Assembly: GCF_005877055.1 (NCBI RefSeq)
Contig: NZ_CP039424.1
Location: forward strand, 434,001 to 498,000
Direction of reading: 5' to 3'
DNA length: 64,000 nt
Origin: Citricoccus sp. SGAir0253
GTDB taxonomy: Bacteria > Actinomycetota > Actinomycetes > Actinomycetales > Micrococcaceae
Shown: piece by piece, positions 8,856 through 16,718 of the stretch
Numbering within the stretch: position 1 is the stretch's first letter
How the letters are laid out: each line of letters begins with the position of its first letter
Position numbers and translations under genes: made by a program
The notes under the pieces: model-generated
Seen by the model: only the letters and a program-made list of their open reading frames with translations
What the model was told of the DNA's origin: nothing
The model's database searches: none

Positions 8856-8895
8856 CTTTGCGGGCAGAAGTCACCGGTGACTATTGCCCGCAAAG
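8856..8895. repeat. 40-bp near-perfect palindrome between convergent genes
   Basis: Outer arms ctttgcgggca (8856-8866) and tgcccgcaaag (8885-8895) flank the palindromic core agtcaccggtgact (8869-8882). Only two positions of each half fail to pair. It lies 11 nt from the MHS transporter stop, after the separate WhiB terminator. It could be a bidirectional terminator, a protein-binding palindrome or a dispersed element. Confidence 0.7.
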
Positions 8896-8906
8896 CGCGG
8901 GGTAGG

Positions 8907-10298
8907 TCAGGCGTGGCGCAGGGGCTTGCGGCTCGTCTCCGGGGCCAGGGCCACGGCGACGAAGGAGAGCGCGGCGGCGGCCATGAGGTACCAGCTCGGG
9001 GCGAGGTCGCTGCCCGAGGTGGCGATGAGCCAGGTGGCCACGAGCGGGGCGGTGCCGCCGAAGATGGCGTTGGAGAGGTTGAAGGACACGGCGAAGCCGG
9101 AGTAGCGGACCTTGGTCGGGAACATCTCGGCCAGGAAGCTCGGCAGGGTGCCGTCGTTGAGGGTCAGCAGGGCGCCCAGGAGGACCTGCACCAGCACGAT
9201 CACCACGAAGCTGCCGGTGCCGAGCAGGGCGAACGCCGGGTAGGTCATCACGATGAACAGCACCGAGGCGCTGATGAGGACCTTCTTGCGGCCGAAGCGG
9301 TCCGAGAGCATGCCCGTGAGGAAGATGAAGCCGATGTAGGTCAGCAGCGCCACGGTGGTGGCGATGTAGGACAGGGTCTCGTCCAGGCCGATCTCCTGGG
9401 AGAGGTACGTGGGCATGTAGCTGAGGATCACGTAGAAGCCCACGGCGTTGAGCAGCACCGCACCGCTGGCCATGAGCAGGGCGCGCCAGTGCTTCGTGAA
9501 CAGGTCGGACACCGGGGTCTTGACCGGCTCGTTCTCCTCGGCGAGCTCGCGGAACACCGGGGTGTCCTCGAGCTTGTTGCGGATGTACCGGCCGATCAGG
9601 CCCATCGGGGCGGCCAGCAGGAACGGCAGGCGCCAGCCCCAGTCGCTCATCTGCTGGCCGTCGAGCAGGCCGGTCAACAGCGCGGCGATGAGCGAGCCCA
9701 GCAGCAGGCCGGTGGCGGTGGAGGCCGGGACGACGGCGGCGAACAGCCCGCGCCGGTTGGCCGGGGCGTACTCGACGAGGAAGGCCGAGGCGCCGGCGTA
9801 CTCGCCGGAGGCGGAGAAGCCCTGGACCACGCGCAGCACCAGCAGGGTGATCGGGGCCCAGAGGCCGATGGCGGCGTAGGAGGGGATCAGGGCGATACAG
9901 AAGGTCGCCAGGGACATCAGCAGGATCGACCAGGACAGTGCGGTGCGCCGGCCGACGCGGTCGCCGAGGTGCCCCCAGAAGAACCCGCCGAGGGGGCGGA
10001 CGAGGAAGGAGATGGCGAACAGGCCGAAGGTGAGCATCAGGCCGGTCTGCGGGTCGGAGTCCGGGAAGAAGACCGCGGTGATGGTGACGGCGAGGTAGCC
10101 GTAGACGGCGTAGTCGAACCACTCGACGAAGTTGCCGATGAAGCTGGCCGCGACCACGCGCCGTCGGGTGGCGCGGATCTCCTCCGGCCGGGGCTGGGTG
10201 CCGGCGGAGGGGGAGGGGGTGCCGGCGGCTGCCGGGTCCTGCGTGGAGCTGGTCGTGGAGCCGGGCCGGGGCGCGGCGGGGGAGGGATTCTCGATCAT
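8907..10298 (-). CDS. MFS transporter, metabolite:H+ symporter (MHS) family
   Basis: 463 aa with twelve predicted membrane segments after a Pro/Ser-rich N-terminal tail of about 40 residues. The block FIGNFVEWFDYAVYGYLAV at the first helix and the loop motif GHLGDRVGRR are hallmarks of the MHS family (citrate, alpha-ketoglutarate, proline/betaine symporters, including the tricarballylate carrier TcuC). The VLRVVQGFSASGEYAGASAF segment is helix 5. The ATG at 10298 has AAGGGTGG five bases upstream; ATGs at 10313 and 10331 are alternatives. Nearby citrate and tricarballylate genes suggest a carboxylate substrate, but this is inference. Confidence 0.88.
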   Translation of the reverse strand: MIENPSPAAPRPGSTTSSTQDPAAAGTPSPSAGTQPRPEEIRATRRRVVAASFIGNFVEWFDYAVYGYLAVTITAVFFPDSDPQTGLMLTFGLFAISFLVRPLGGFFWGHLGDRVGRRTALSWSILLMSLATFCIALIPSYAAIGLWAPITLLVLRVVQGFSASGEYAGASAFLVEYAPANRRGLFAAVVPASTATGLLLGSLIAALLTGLLDGQQMSDWGWRLPFLLAAPMGLIGRYIRNKLEDTPVFRELAEENEPVKTPVSDLFTKHWRALLMASGAVLLNAVGFYVILSYMPTYLSQEIGLDETLSYIATTVALLTYIGFIFLTGMLSDRFGRKKVLISASVLFIVMTYPAFALLGTGSFVVIVLVQVLLGALLTLNDGTLPSFLAEMFPTKVRYSGFAVSFNLSNAIFGGTAPLVATWLIATSGSDLAPSWYLMAAAALSFVAVALAPETSRKPLRHA

Positions 10299-10316
10299 GG
10301 GACCACCCTTCATTGG

Positions 10317-10350
10317 TTGCATGAGGTGCAACGAGGTTGCAAAGATGCAA
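10317..10350 (-). promoter_or_regulatory. Two tandem TTGCA-N(4-5)-TGCAA inverted repeats upstream of the MHS transporter
   Basis: TTGCA-tgagg-TGCAA at 10317-10331 and TTGCA-aaga-TGCAA at 10337-10350 are two perfect 5-bp dyads whose starts are 20 bp apart, about two helical turns. They begin 19 bp upstream of the chosen start, where a repressor would block the promoter. The cognate regulator is unknown. Confidence 0.65.
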
Positions 10351-10475
10351 TCATGTGGTGTGGATCACGTCAACCCTCTGCCGCGGGCGTAGGGAGCGGG
10401 TACGGACCACCCGGGATACCCTCCGGGTGACCGCCTAGCATGAGGCACGTCACTCCCGCCCATGTGAGGAGCATC

Positions 10476-11342
10476 ATGAGTCCCCAAGGAACTCCCCCTC
10501 GCCGTCTCGCCGCACTCCTCGTCCTCACCGGGCTCGCGCTACTCACTGGCTGTGCCGGCGACGTCCGGGCGTCCGTGGACGAGAGTGGATCGGCGGCCGG
10601 GGCCGAGGCGGCCCCCGCGTCCCGGCTGACCGCCATCCGGGAGGCCGGCCGCCTGAGGGTCTGCACCACGGGCGACTTCCCGCCCTTCGCCGTCGAGGAC
10701 GAGACCGGTGAGCTCGCCGGCATCGACGTGGACATGGCCCGTGACCTCGCCCTGACCCTGGGCGTGGAGGTCGAGTGGGTGAAGACCGAGTGGAAGAGCC
10801 TGATGGAGGACTTCCAGGCGAAGTGCGACATCGCGGTCGGCGGCATCGACCGAACTCCCGAGCGCGCCGAGAAGGCCTTCTTCACCACCCACACCATGGT
10901 GGACGGCAAGACGCCGCTCGTGCGCTGCGAGGACGTGGAGGAGTACCAGACGGTGCAGGACATCAACCGGCCGGGCGTGACCTCGATCTTCCCGGAGGGC
11001 GGCACCCTCGAGGACTATGCCCGGGACACCTTCCCCCGGGGCGAGTTGAAGTCCCACGACGGTCCGGGGTCGATCTTCGACGAGGTCATCGAGGGGCGCG
11101 CCGACGTGATCACCATGGACCGGTCCGAGGTGCTCTACGTCGACCACGACAACGAGGAACTGTGCGCCGCGAACCCGGACGACCCGTTCACCTACGCCCA
11201 GAAGGGGTACCTGCTGCCCCAGGGTGACGTGGTGCTCAAGTACTACGTGGACCAGTGGCTGTCGATCGCGCGCAACGACGGGACGTACGAGATGATCTCC
11301 CGGCCCTGGTTCGGTGACGGGGACCTGATGCCGGGGCGCTAG
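10476..11342 (+). CDS. Periplasmic-type solute-binding lipoprotein (SBP family 3)
   Basis: 288 aa. The signal peptide ends in a lipobox (L-L-T-G-C), so it is a lipid-anchored extracellular protein. The motif GRLRVCTTGDFPPFAV followed by GIDVDMARDLA is the standard start of a family 3 solute-binding domain (amino-acid receptors and cyclohexadienyl-dehydratase-like enzymes). VGGIDRTPERAEKAFF is the conserved lobe-2 entry. No ABC permease or ATPase lies beside it, so it is an orphan: either it works with a distant transporter or it is an extracellular dehydratase of the PheC type. The ATG at 10476 has GAGGAG upstream. Confidence 0.82.
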   Translation: MSPQGTPPRRLAALLVLTGLALLTGCAGDVRASVDESGSAAGAEAAPASRLTAIREAGRLRVCTTGDFPPFAVEDETGELAGIDVDMARDLALTLGVEVEWVKTEWKSLMEDFQAKCDIAVGGIDRTPERAEKAFFTTHTMVDGKTPLVRCEDVEEYQTVQDINRPGVTSIFPEGGTLEDYARDTFPRGELKSHDGPGSIFDEVIEGRADVITMDRSEVLYVDHDNEELCAANPDDPFTYAQKGYLLPQGDVVLKYYVDQWLSIARNDGTYEMISRPWFGDGDLMPGR

Positions 11343-11346
11343 TCGG

Positions 11347-12161
11347 TCAGTACCGGTCCTCTGGAGCCGCCCCCGGCCTCGTGTCAGGCTCGTGTATCCG
11401 GACCGTCCCCGTAGCCCCATCGATCGTGATCACCTGTCCATGGGTCAGCCGGGTGGTGGCGTCCGGCACGCAGGTGACCGCGGGGATGCCGTACTCGCGG
11501 GCCACCGTGGGCCCGTGGGTGACCGTGGACCCGTTCTCCGTGACCAGCCCGCCGAGCGTGAGGAACAGTCGCGTCCAGCCGGGGTCGGAAGTCGGGGACG
11601 CCTGCGGGCAGCACGTAGTGGTCGGAGTCCACGGTGCCGTCCACGACTTCGGTGCCGACTCCCCGGGACCGCGTCGATGACGTTCTCGGTGCGGGTCCCG
11701 GTCAGCGGGTTGGCCGTGAACATGACCCCCGCGGCAGCCGGGGCGATCATCCGCTGCACGACGACGGCCATCGCCGGGTCGTCGTGGTCCAGCCCCTGCG
11801 CGGCCCGGTAGGCTACGGCCCTCTCACTGCCCGGGGACTCCCAGCAGGCCCGGATCGCCGCGAACAGCGCGTCCGCTCCCTCCACCTCGAGCACGGTGTC
11901 CTGCTGGCCGGCGAAGCTGGCGTCCGGCAGGTCCTCTGCCGTGGCGCTGGAGCGGACGGCGACGGGCCCGCCGCCCAGCCGGGCGTAGGCCGCCAGGACG
12001 GCGTCCTCGGGCACGGTGCCGGCGCGGTGGGCGGCTGTCGTCAGGCAGAACCCGTCCGGTACCCGCTCTCCGGCGGCGACCAGGGCCCCCGGGCCGGCCG
12101 CCTTGCCGCCGACGAGCGGGGTGAGGTCCGGGGTGATGTCCGGGATGCGGATGATGTCCAT
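11347..12161 (-). pseudogene. Decayed PEP synthase / rifampin phosphotransferase-like gene
   Basis: ATG at 12161 opens an N-terminal ATP-grasp domain of PEP-synthase type (LVGGKAAGPGALVAAGERVP, then AVRSSATAEDLPDASFAGQQ and VMFTANPLTGTRTENVIDAV). A one-base frameshift near 11677 moves translation out of frame; the next frame reads VVDGTVDSDHYVLP as expected. Near 11560 the reading jumps straight to the C-terminal phosphohistidine domain in another frame (GGLVTENGSTVTHGP, then VAREYGIPAV), with catalytic His still recognisable. Several hundred middle residues are missing. An intact homologue is about 800-900 aa. The product cannot be functional. Its 3' end converges on the lipoprotein gene. 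Confidence 0.85.
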
Positions 12162-12291
12162 GGGACGTACCCCCTGGTGACGGGGTGCCGAGGGAGCTCC
12201 GGACGGCTGCCACATGATACGCGGCCCCGGCCCCCAGCCGATGATCCGGCCGGGCCGCCGGCGTGGTCAAGACCTCCGCGGCCCGAGCCCG

Positions 12292-12939
12292 CTACCGCCC
12301 CGCCGCGTCCGCGAACATCGCCAGCCGCAGGGTCCGGGCGGTGCTCATGTGCGCGCGCATGGCCTCGCGGGCGGCGGCGCCGTCACGCTCGCGCAGGTGC
12401 CCCAGGATCGCGGCGTGCTCCTCGAGGGACTGCTCCCAACGGCCCGGCCGGGTCAGCGTGGAGACGGGGGCGTGGATCTGGTGGGTGGCCAGCCGGTCCA
12501 GCAGGTCGCTCAGGATGGGGTTGTGGGCCGCGGCCCACAGCGCCTCGTGGAACTCCACGTTCGTGGTCAGCCGCGTGGCGTTGTCCGGGTCCGGCAGCGA
12601 CCGGTCCCGGGCGAGCAGCCCCTCGAGGCGCACGAGGTCCATCTCGGTGCGGGCGGCGGCGGCCTCCTCGGCGGCCTGCCCCTCGAGCAGGATGCGCAGG
12701 TCGTACACCTGCATCAGTTGCTCGGGGTCCAGCCGGCGCACCTGCAGGCCGCGGCCGCCGCGCTCGAGCAGGCCCTCCTGCTGCAGCCGGCCCAGCGCCT
12801 CGCGCACGGGGGTCCGGGAGACGCCGAAGCGCTCGGCGAGGGAGACCTCGCGGAACGGGGTGCCGGGCTCGTGCTCGCCGCGCAGGATCTCCGCCTTGAG
12901 CGCGTCATGGATCGCGGACGCGTCCACCTTCCCTGCCAT
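12292..12939 (-). CDS. GntR-family regulator, FadR/FCD subfamily
   Basis: 215 aa. The N-terminal winged helix (FREVSLAERFGVSRTPVREAL, about 29-49) and an all-helical FCD effector domain (DLRILLEGQAAEEAA, then NVEFHEALWAAAHNP and HAAILGHLRERD) are clear; His residues in the latter usually bind a metal that helps hold a carboxylate ligand. FCD regulators usually bind sites centred on GTATAC, and such a site lies in the promoter of the neighbouring FAD dehydrogenase gene (14698-14725). So it probably represses tricarballylate/carboxylate catabolism. The start at 12939 has AGGAAGG upstream. Confidence 0.9.
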   Translation of the reverse strand: MAGKVDASAIHDALKAEILRGEHEPGTPFREVSLAERFGVSRTPVREALGRLQQEGLLERGGRGLQVRRLDPEQLMQVYDLRILLEGQAAEEAAAARTEMDLVRLEGLLARDRSLPDPDNATRLTTNVEFHEALWAAAHNPILSDLLDRLATHQIHAPVSTLTRPGRWEQSLEEHAAILGHLRERDGAAAREAMRAHMSTARTLRLAMFADAAGR

Positions 12940-12994
12940 CGGCCTGCCTTCCTGCTGCGGATTCGTCGTGCTGCCGGCGCCGCCCGCACGAGCA

Positions 12995-13023
12995 CCGCCC
13001 CCGCCCGGTGGGGCAGGGGCGGG
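12995..13023 (-). terminator. GC hairpin between the FAD dehydrogenase and gntR genes
   Basis: The ccgccccc-gccc arm pairs with gggc-a-ggggcgg across a short ggtg loop. It lies after the dehydrogenase stop and before the GntR start on the minus strand, so it may end dehydrogenase transcription or attenuate read-through. Confidence 0.45.
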
Positions 13024-13147
13024 AGCCGCGCTGTGTCTCACCGGCCGGCGTCGGGCCCCTGGGGCGGGACCCGCGCTGGGTGCCGCCTGCCGCCGTCGTA
13101 CCCCGCAGGGAGTCACGGTGACGACGACGGCCGGGAGGCGGGCGCTG

Positions 13148-14653
13148 TCAGGCCAGCGTACCGGCGCGGCGGCCGAAGACGACGCCCGCCGCCAGGCCGG
13201 AGCCGCCCGGGTAGTTGGCCGAGAACAGCCCGCCGAGCATCTCGCCGCACACGAACAGGCCGGGGATCGGCTCGCCCTGGGCGTCGAGCACGCGGCCGTG
13301 CGTGTCCGACTTCAGCCCGCCGAAGGTGAAGGTGATCCCGCAGGTCACGGCGTAGGCGTAGTAGGGGCCCTGGTCGATCGGGGTGGCCCAGTTGGACTTC
13401 ACCGGGGTGGTGTCGGCCCTGCGGCCGTCCTTGACGGTCGGGTCCCACGCCACGGAGGTGTCGATCGAGGCGTTGTAGTCGCGCACGGTCTCCTCCAGGG
13501 TCCGGGCGTCCACGCCGATCTTCTCGGCGAGCTCGGCCAGGGTGTCGGCCCGCTCCACGGAGATGCCGGGCATGTCGTACTCCTCGGTGCGGAGCATCTT
13601 ACGGAGGTTCGCGTCGAATACCTGGAAGGCGACCGAGCCGGGCTGCTTGAGGATCTCGCGGCCGAACTTGGCGTAGGTGTAGTTGCGGAAGTCCTCGCCC
13701 TCGTCCACGAAGCGCTTGCCCTCGGTGTTGACGATGATGCCCAGGAAGTAGGACTGGCGGGTCAGCCGGTTGGTCAGCTCGCGGTTGGACTCGTTGTCCG
13801 GGGTGAAGGCGTCCCACTGGGTGGAGTGGCAGGTGGACCAGTCGCCGGCCTTCTGCGCGCCGATGGCCAGCCCGGCGGCGATCATGTCCCCGTTGTTGAA
13901 GCGGGTGCCGCGCACCTTGGCGTTCTCCCAGCCCTCGCCGAGGTGCTCGCGGCGCCACTCGGCGCTGGACTCGAAGCCGCCGGCGCCCAGCACCACGGAC
14001 TCGGCGCGCAGCTCGGTCACCGTGCCGTCCGGCTGGCGGACCTGCACGCCGCGCACGGCGCCGTCCTCGACGACCAGGCCGCAGACGTCCTGGCCGAAGC
14101 GGACCTCGGTGCCCAGCTCCCGGGCCACGGCGAGGTGGTCGTGCATCAGGCCCTCGCCGCCGCCGACGTTGCCCACGTGCAGCCCACCCCAGAACAGGTA
14201 GGAGCCGTCCTCGCGCTGGTAGGCCTGGCGCTCGTACATCAGGCGGTACTTCAGGCCCAGCGACTTCAGCCAGCGCAGGTTCGGGGCGGCCTCGTGCACG
14301 AGGGCGTCGGTCAGGTCCGGGTCGTTGCGGCCCTCGGTGACGCGGGCCAGGTCAGTCGCGTAGTCCTCGGGGGAGTAGGGCGGGACCACGGTGACCGCGT
14401 GGCGCTCGTCCGGCTCCACGAGGTCGGCCAGGTCCTCCAGGCCGCCGTGGGCGATCCGGGTGGCGCCGGCGGTGTAGTAGCTGTTGCCGCCGAACTCGTC
14501 CTGCGGCGCCTTCTCCAGCAGCAGCACCTTCCGTCCGCGGACGGCGGCGGCGTGGGCGGCGGTGAAGGCGGCGTTGCCCCCGCCGACGACGATGACGTCG
14601 GCGTCCAGGGCGTGCTGGTCCTCGCGGGTGGTCTCGGGTGCGGAGGTGGTCAT
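13148..14653 (-). CDS. tcuA: FAD-dependent tricarballylate dehydrogenase (TcuA-like)
   Basis: 501 aa. The N-terminal FAD dinucleotide-binding motif (DVIVVGGGNAAFTAAHAAAV, about 19-38) and EKAPQDEFGGNSYYTAGA belong to the fumarate reductase/succinate dehydrogenase flavoprotein superfamily. The NSYYTAGATRIAHGG region and C-terminal GGLFSANYPGGSGLAAG are typical of TcuA, which oxidises tricarballylate to cis-aconitate. The usual electron acceptor TcuB (Fe-S/heme) is not adjacent, so electrons must pass to another carrier. The start at 14653 follows the operator/promoter at 14698-14735. The GntR gene lies downstream. Alternative: a related FAD-dependent 3-ketosteroid or carboxylate oxidoreductase. 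Confidence 0.82.
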   Translation of the reverse strand: MTTSAPETTREDQHALDADVIVVGGGNAAFTAAHAAAVRGRKVLLLEKAPQDEFGGNSYYTAGATRIAHGGLEDLADLVEPDERHAVTVVPPYSPEDYATDLARVTEGRNDPDLTDALVHEAAPNLRWLKSLGLKYRLMYERQAYQREDGSYLFWGGLHVGNVGGGEGLMHDHLAVARELGTEVRFGQDVCGLVVEDGAVRGVQVRQPDGTVTELRAESVVLGAGGFESSAEWRREHLGEGWENAKVRGTRFNNGDMIAAGLAIGAQKAGDWSTCHSTQWDAFTPDNESNRELTNRLTRQSYFLGIIVNTEGKRFVDEGEDFRNYTYAKFGREILKQPGSVAFQVFDANLRKMLRTEEYDMPGISVERADTLAELAEKIGVDARTLEETVRDYNASIDTSVAWDPTVKDGRRADTTPVKSNWATPIDQGPYYAYAVTCGITFTFGGLKSDTHGRVLDAQGEPIPGLFVCGEMLGGLFSANYPGGSGLAAGVVFGRRAGTLA

Positions 14654-14697
14654 GGGGTGCCTTCCGGTCGTGGCGCGTCGGGGCGTCGGCGTGATGT

Positions 14698-14735
14698 TGT
14701 GCACGAATGTATACAGTCGTGCACAGTCGCGTCAA
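14698..14735 (-). promoter_or_regulatory. Promoter with embedded GntR/FCD-type operator for tcuA
   Basis: On the minus strand, -35 TTGACG (14735-14730) and -10 TATACA (14713-14708) are separated by 16 bp. The -10 sits in the middle of a dyad: TGTGCACGA (14698-14706) and TCGTGCACA (14717-14725) are perfect reverse complements, with GTATAC in between. GTATAC is the usual core bound by FCD regulators, so binding would occlude RNA polymerase. Together this is strong evidence for repression by the nearby GntR. Confidence 0.8.
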
Positions 14736-14755
14736 GGGATGATGGGGCGGGGGGC

Positions 14756-15877
14756 CTACCGCTCGGCCGCGCGCACGCCGGTCATCCAGCGCAGGATCTC
14801 CGGCCACAGCTCGCGGTGTGCCGAGCGTCCGACGAGGACGCCGACGTGCTGGAGGCCGACGCCGATGTCGCCGCGGTAGCGCAGCACCCGCTTGCCGGTG
14901 CTCGCCGCCGCGTCGTGGAAGGGCAGGATCGAGCGGGGCGGGACGATGCTGCTGCGGGGATCGACGACGCTCAGCAACGGGGCCGTCAGCCGGGACGGGC
15001 CGACCCGTTCTCCGGCCACGGCCAGGGTGCCGCCCATCAGCTCGTCGCGCCGGTACAGGTGCTCCACGACGTCCTCGAACAGCTGCCCCGGCATCGCGAA
15101 TTCGTCCAGCATCCATCGCTGCACGCGCCAGTGGGTGGCCAGCCGGGTCGGGTTCGCCAGGCTGGCGGCCCGGTCGAGGTAGGGCTCGAGGCCGAACTCC
15201 CGGGGCGACGCGGAGGCGCTGACCAGGTCCAGGAACGACCCGGGCACGCCGCGGTGCCGCGGGCGCAGCCAGCCGGCGTGCGGGGCGGCGGCCACCACGG
15301 GGGCCAGGGCGCCGGCGTCGGCGCCGAAGTGCACCGGTGCCTCGAGCAGCACGAGGCCGGCCACGAGTTCCGGACGGCGGACGGAGAAGATCGCGGCCAG
15401 GGTGCCGCCGAGGCTGTGGCCGGCCAGGGCCACGCTCGCCGCGCCCGTCTGGCGGAGCACCTCCCGGGTGCAGGCCAGCAGGAGGGTGTCCGCGTACTGC
15501 TCGAGCCCCCAGTGCTGCTGGTCCGTCCCGGGCTCCGTCCACTCGGCGAGGAAGACCCGCAGCCCGGCGGAGTGGCAGGCGGCCACCACGCTGACCGCGG
15601 GTTCCAGGTCCCAGATGTAGTGCCGCTTGATCGGCGCCGGGACCAGGAGCACGGGAGGGCCGGCCTCCGGTGCCGGGCTCGATCGCGACCCCGCGTCGGA
15701 GGCGGGGTAGGCGTGGAGCCGCACCCCCGGTGCCGGGTCGCTGACGACGGACGGCGTCGTCCGGGGCGCCGCCCCGGCGTGGTCGAGGAGCCGCCCGGAC
15801 CACTGCCGGAGGCCGTCCCGTCCGGCGCCCAGCAGGTGGGCGTACTCCACGGGCGGCAGCCCCCCGGCGTGGTGCAT
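14756..15877 (-). CDS. Alpha/beta hydrolase related to poly(hydroxyalkanoate) synthases
   Basis: 373 aa. The LLVPAPIKRHYIWDLEP and VFLAEWTEP stretches are of PhaC type, but the nucleophile elbow is GHSLGG (Ser155) and not the G-x-C-x-G of true PHA synthases, which argues for a hydrolase or depolymerase activity. Candidate acid is Asp in SVVDPRSSI and His in LQHVGVLVG. It probably acts in the cytoplasm; no signal peptide is seen. It is transcribed in the same direction as the dehydrogenase but ends before that gene's promoter. Substrate unknown. Confidence 0.75.
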   Translation of the reverse strand: MHHAGGLPPVEYAHLLGAGRDGLRQWSGRLLDHAGAAPRTTPSVVSDPAPGVRLHAYPASDAGSRSSPAPEAGPPVLLVPAPIKRHYIWDLEPAVSVVAACHSAGLRVFLAEWTEPGTDQQHWGLEQYADTLLLACTREVLRQTGAASVALAGHSLGGTLAAIFSVRRPELVAGLVLLEAPVHFGADAGALAPVVAAAPHAGWLRPRHRGVPGSFLDLVSASASPREFGLEPYLDRAASLANPTRLATHWRVQRWMLDEFAMPGQLFEDVVEHLYRRDELMGGTLAVAGERVGPSRLTAPLLSVVDPRSSIVPPRSILPFHDAAASTGKRVLRYRGDIGVGLQHVGVLVGRSAHRELWPEILRWMTGVRAAER

Positions 15878-15935
15878 GGTTCCGGCCTCCCAGCGTCGTT
15901 GCCCCGACCGTATCAGCGGTGGTGCCGGGGGTGGG

Positions 15936-16718
15936 TCAGCCGCCCGTCCACACGTAGCGGTGCTCCGGGCGGCCGGTGGCCCCGTAGCGGGGGCGCAGCT
16001 CGGCCAGCCCGTGGCCGGCCATCAGGTCCAGGTAGCGCCGCGCGCTGACCCGGGAGATCCCGCAGGCCTCGGCCACCTCCCGGGCCGAGCGGTCGACGCC
16101 GGCCCCCGCCTCCCGCAGGGCGTCCGCCACGCGGCGCAGGGTCGGGGCGGAGAAGCCCTTGGGCAGTCGGGTGGGCAGGGTGGCGCCGGACGCGCCGGCT
16201 GTATCACCGGGCGCGCCGGTCCCGGTCCCGGCGACGGCGGCCCCGCCCTCCCGCGGGGGCAGCCCGGCGGCTCCGCGCACGAGCCGGTCGATCTCCGCCT
16301 GGTCGAGTTCCCCGCCGTCGAGGGTGTCCTGCTCGGCGCCGGCGGGCTCGGCGTAGAGCGCCGCGAAGGCGAGCAGCCGGTCGTTGAACTCGTCCCGGCT
16401 GAAGGGCTTCACGAGGTAGCCGTCCACGCCGTGGCCCACGGCCCGGCGGACGGTGTCCCGCTCGCTCGCGGCGGTCACCATGATGACCGCGACGTCCGAT
16501 CCGGCCGCCCGCAGGTCCTCCAGCACCTGCACGCCGCTGCGGTCGGGCAGGTGGACGTCCAGCAGCACGAGGTCCACCTCGTGCTCGGCGAGGAATCCCG
16601 CCACGGGCAGGCCGCGCTCCAGCACGCCGGCCACCTCGAAGCCCTCCAGGGCCTCCACGAAGCGGCGGTGCATGCCCGCCACCGCGAAGTCGTCGTCCAC
16701 GATCAGCGTGCGGATCAT
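15936..16718 (-). CDS. Response regulator of CitB/DcuR type
   Basis: 260 aa. An N-terminal receiver domain with acidic pocket DDD (8-10), phospho-acceptor D54 (LLDVHLPDRSG) and conserved K104 (YLVKPF). A low-complexity Gly/Ala linker leads to a C-terminal HTH (SAREVAEACGISRVSARRYL) and a winged tail, as in regulators paired with CitA/DcuS kinases. It most likely activates the divergent tctCBA transporter. It overlaps the kinase gene by 4 nt (start 16718), so expression is coupled. Confidence 0.92.
   Translation of the reverse strand: MIRTLIVDDDFAVAGMHRRFVEALEGFEVAGVLERGLPVAGFLAEHEVDLVLLDVHLPDRSGVQVLEDLRAAGSDVAVIMVTAASERDTVRRAVGHGVDGYLVKPFSRDEFNDRLLAFAALYAEPAGAEQDTLDGGELDQAEIDRLVRGAAGLPPREGGAAVAGTGTGAPGDTAGASGATLPTRLPKGFSAPTLRRVADALREAGAGVDRSAREVAEACGISRVSARRYLDLMAGHGLAELRPRYGATGRPEHRYVWTGG

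Noticed and set aside
14756-15877. PHA synthase (PhaC)
   Set aside because: The nucleophile is Ser in GHSLGG and not Cys, and no phaE, phaR or phasin gene is near.
12263-16048. 1261-aa open frame on the plus strand
   Set aside because: It is a GC-driven shadow antisense to gntR, the FAD dehydrogenase and the alpha/beta hydrolase; composition is repetitive Gly/Ala/Val/Arg with no motif.
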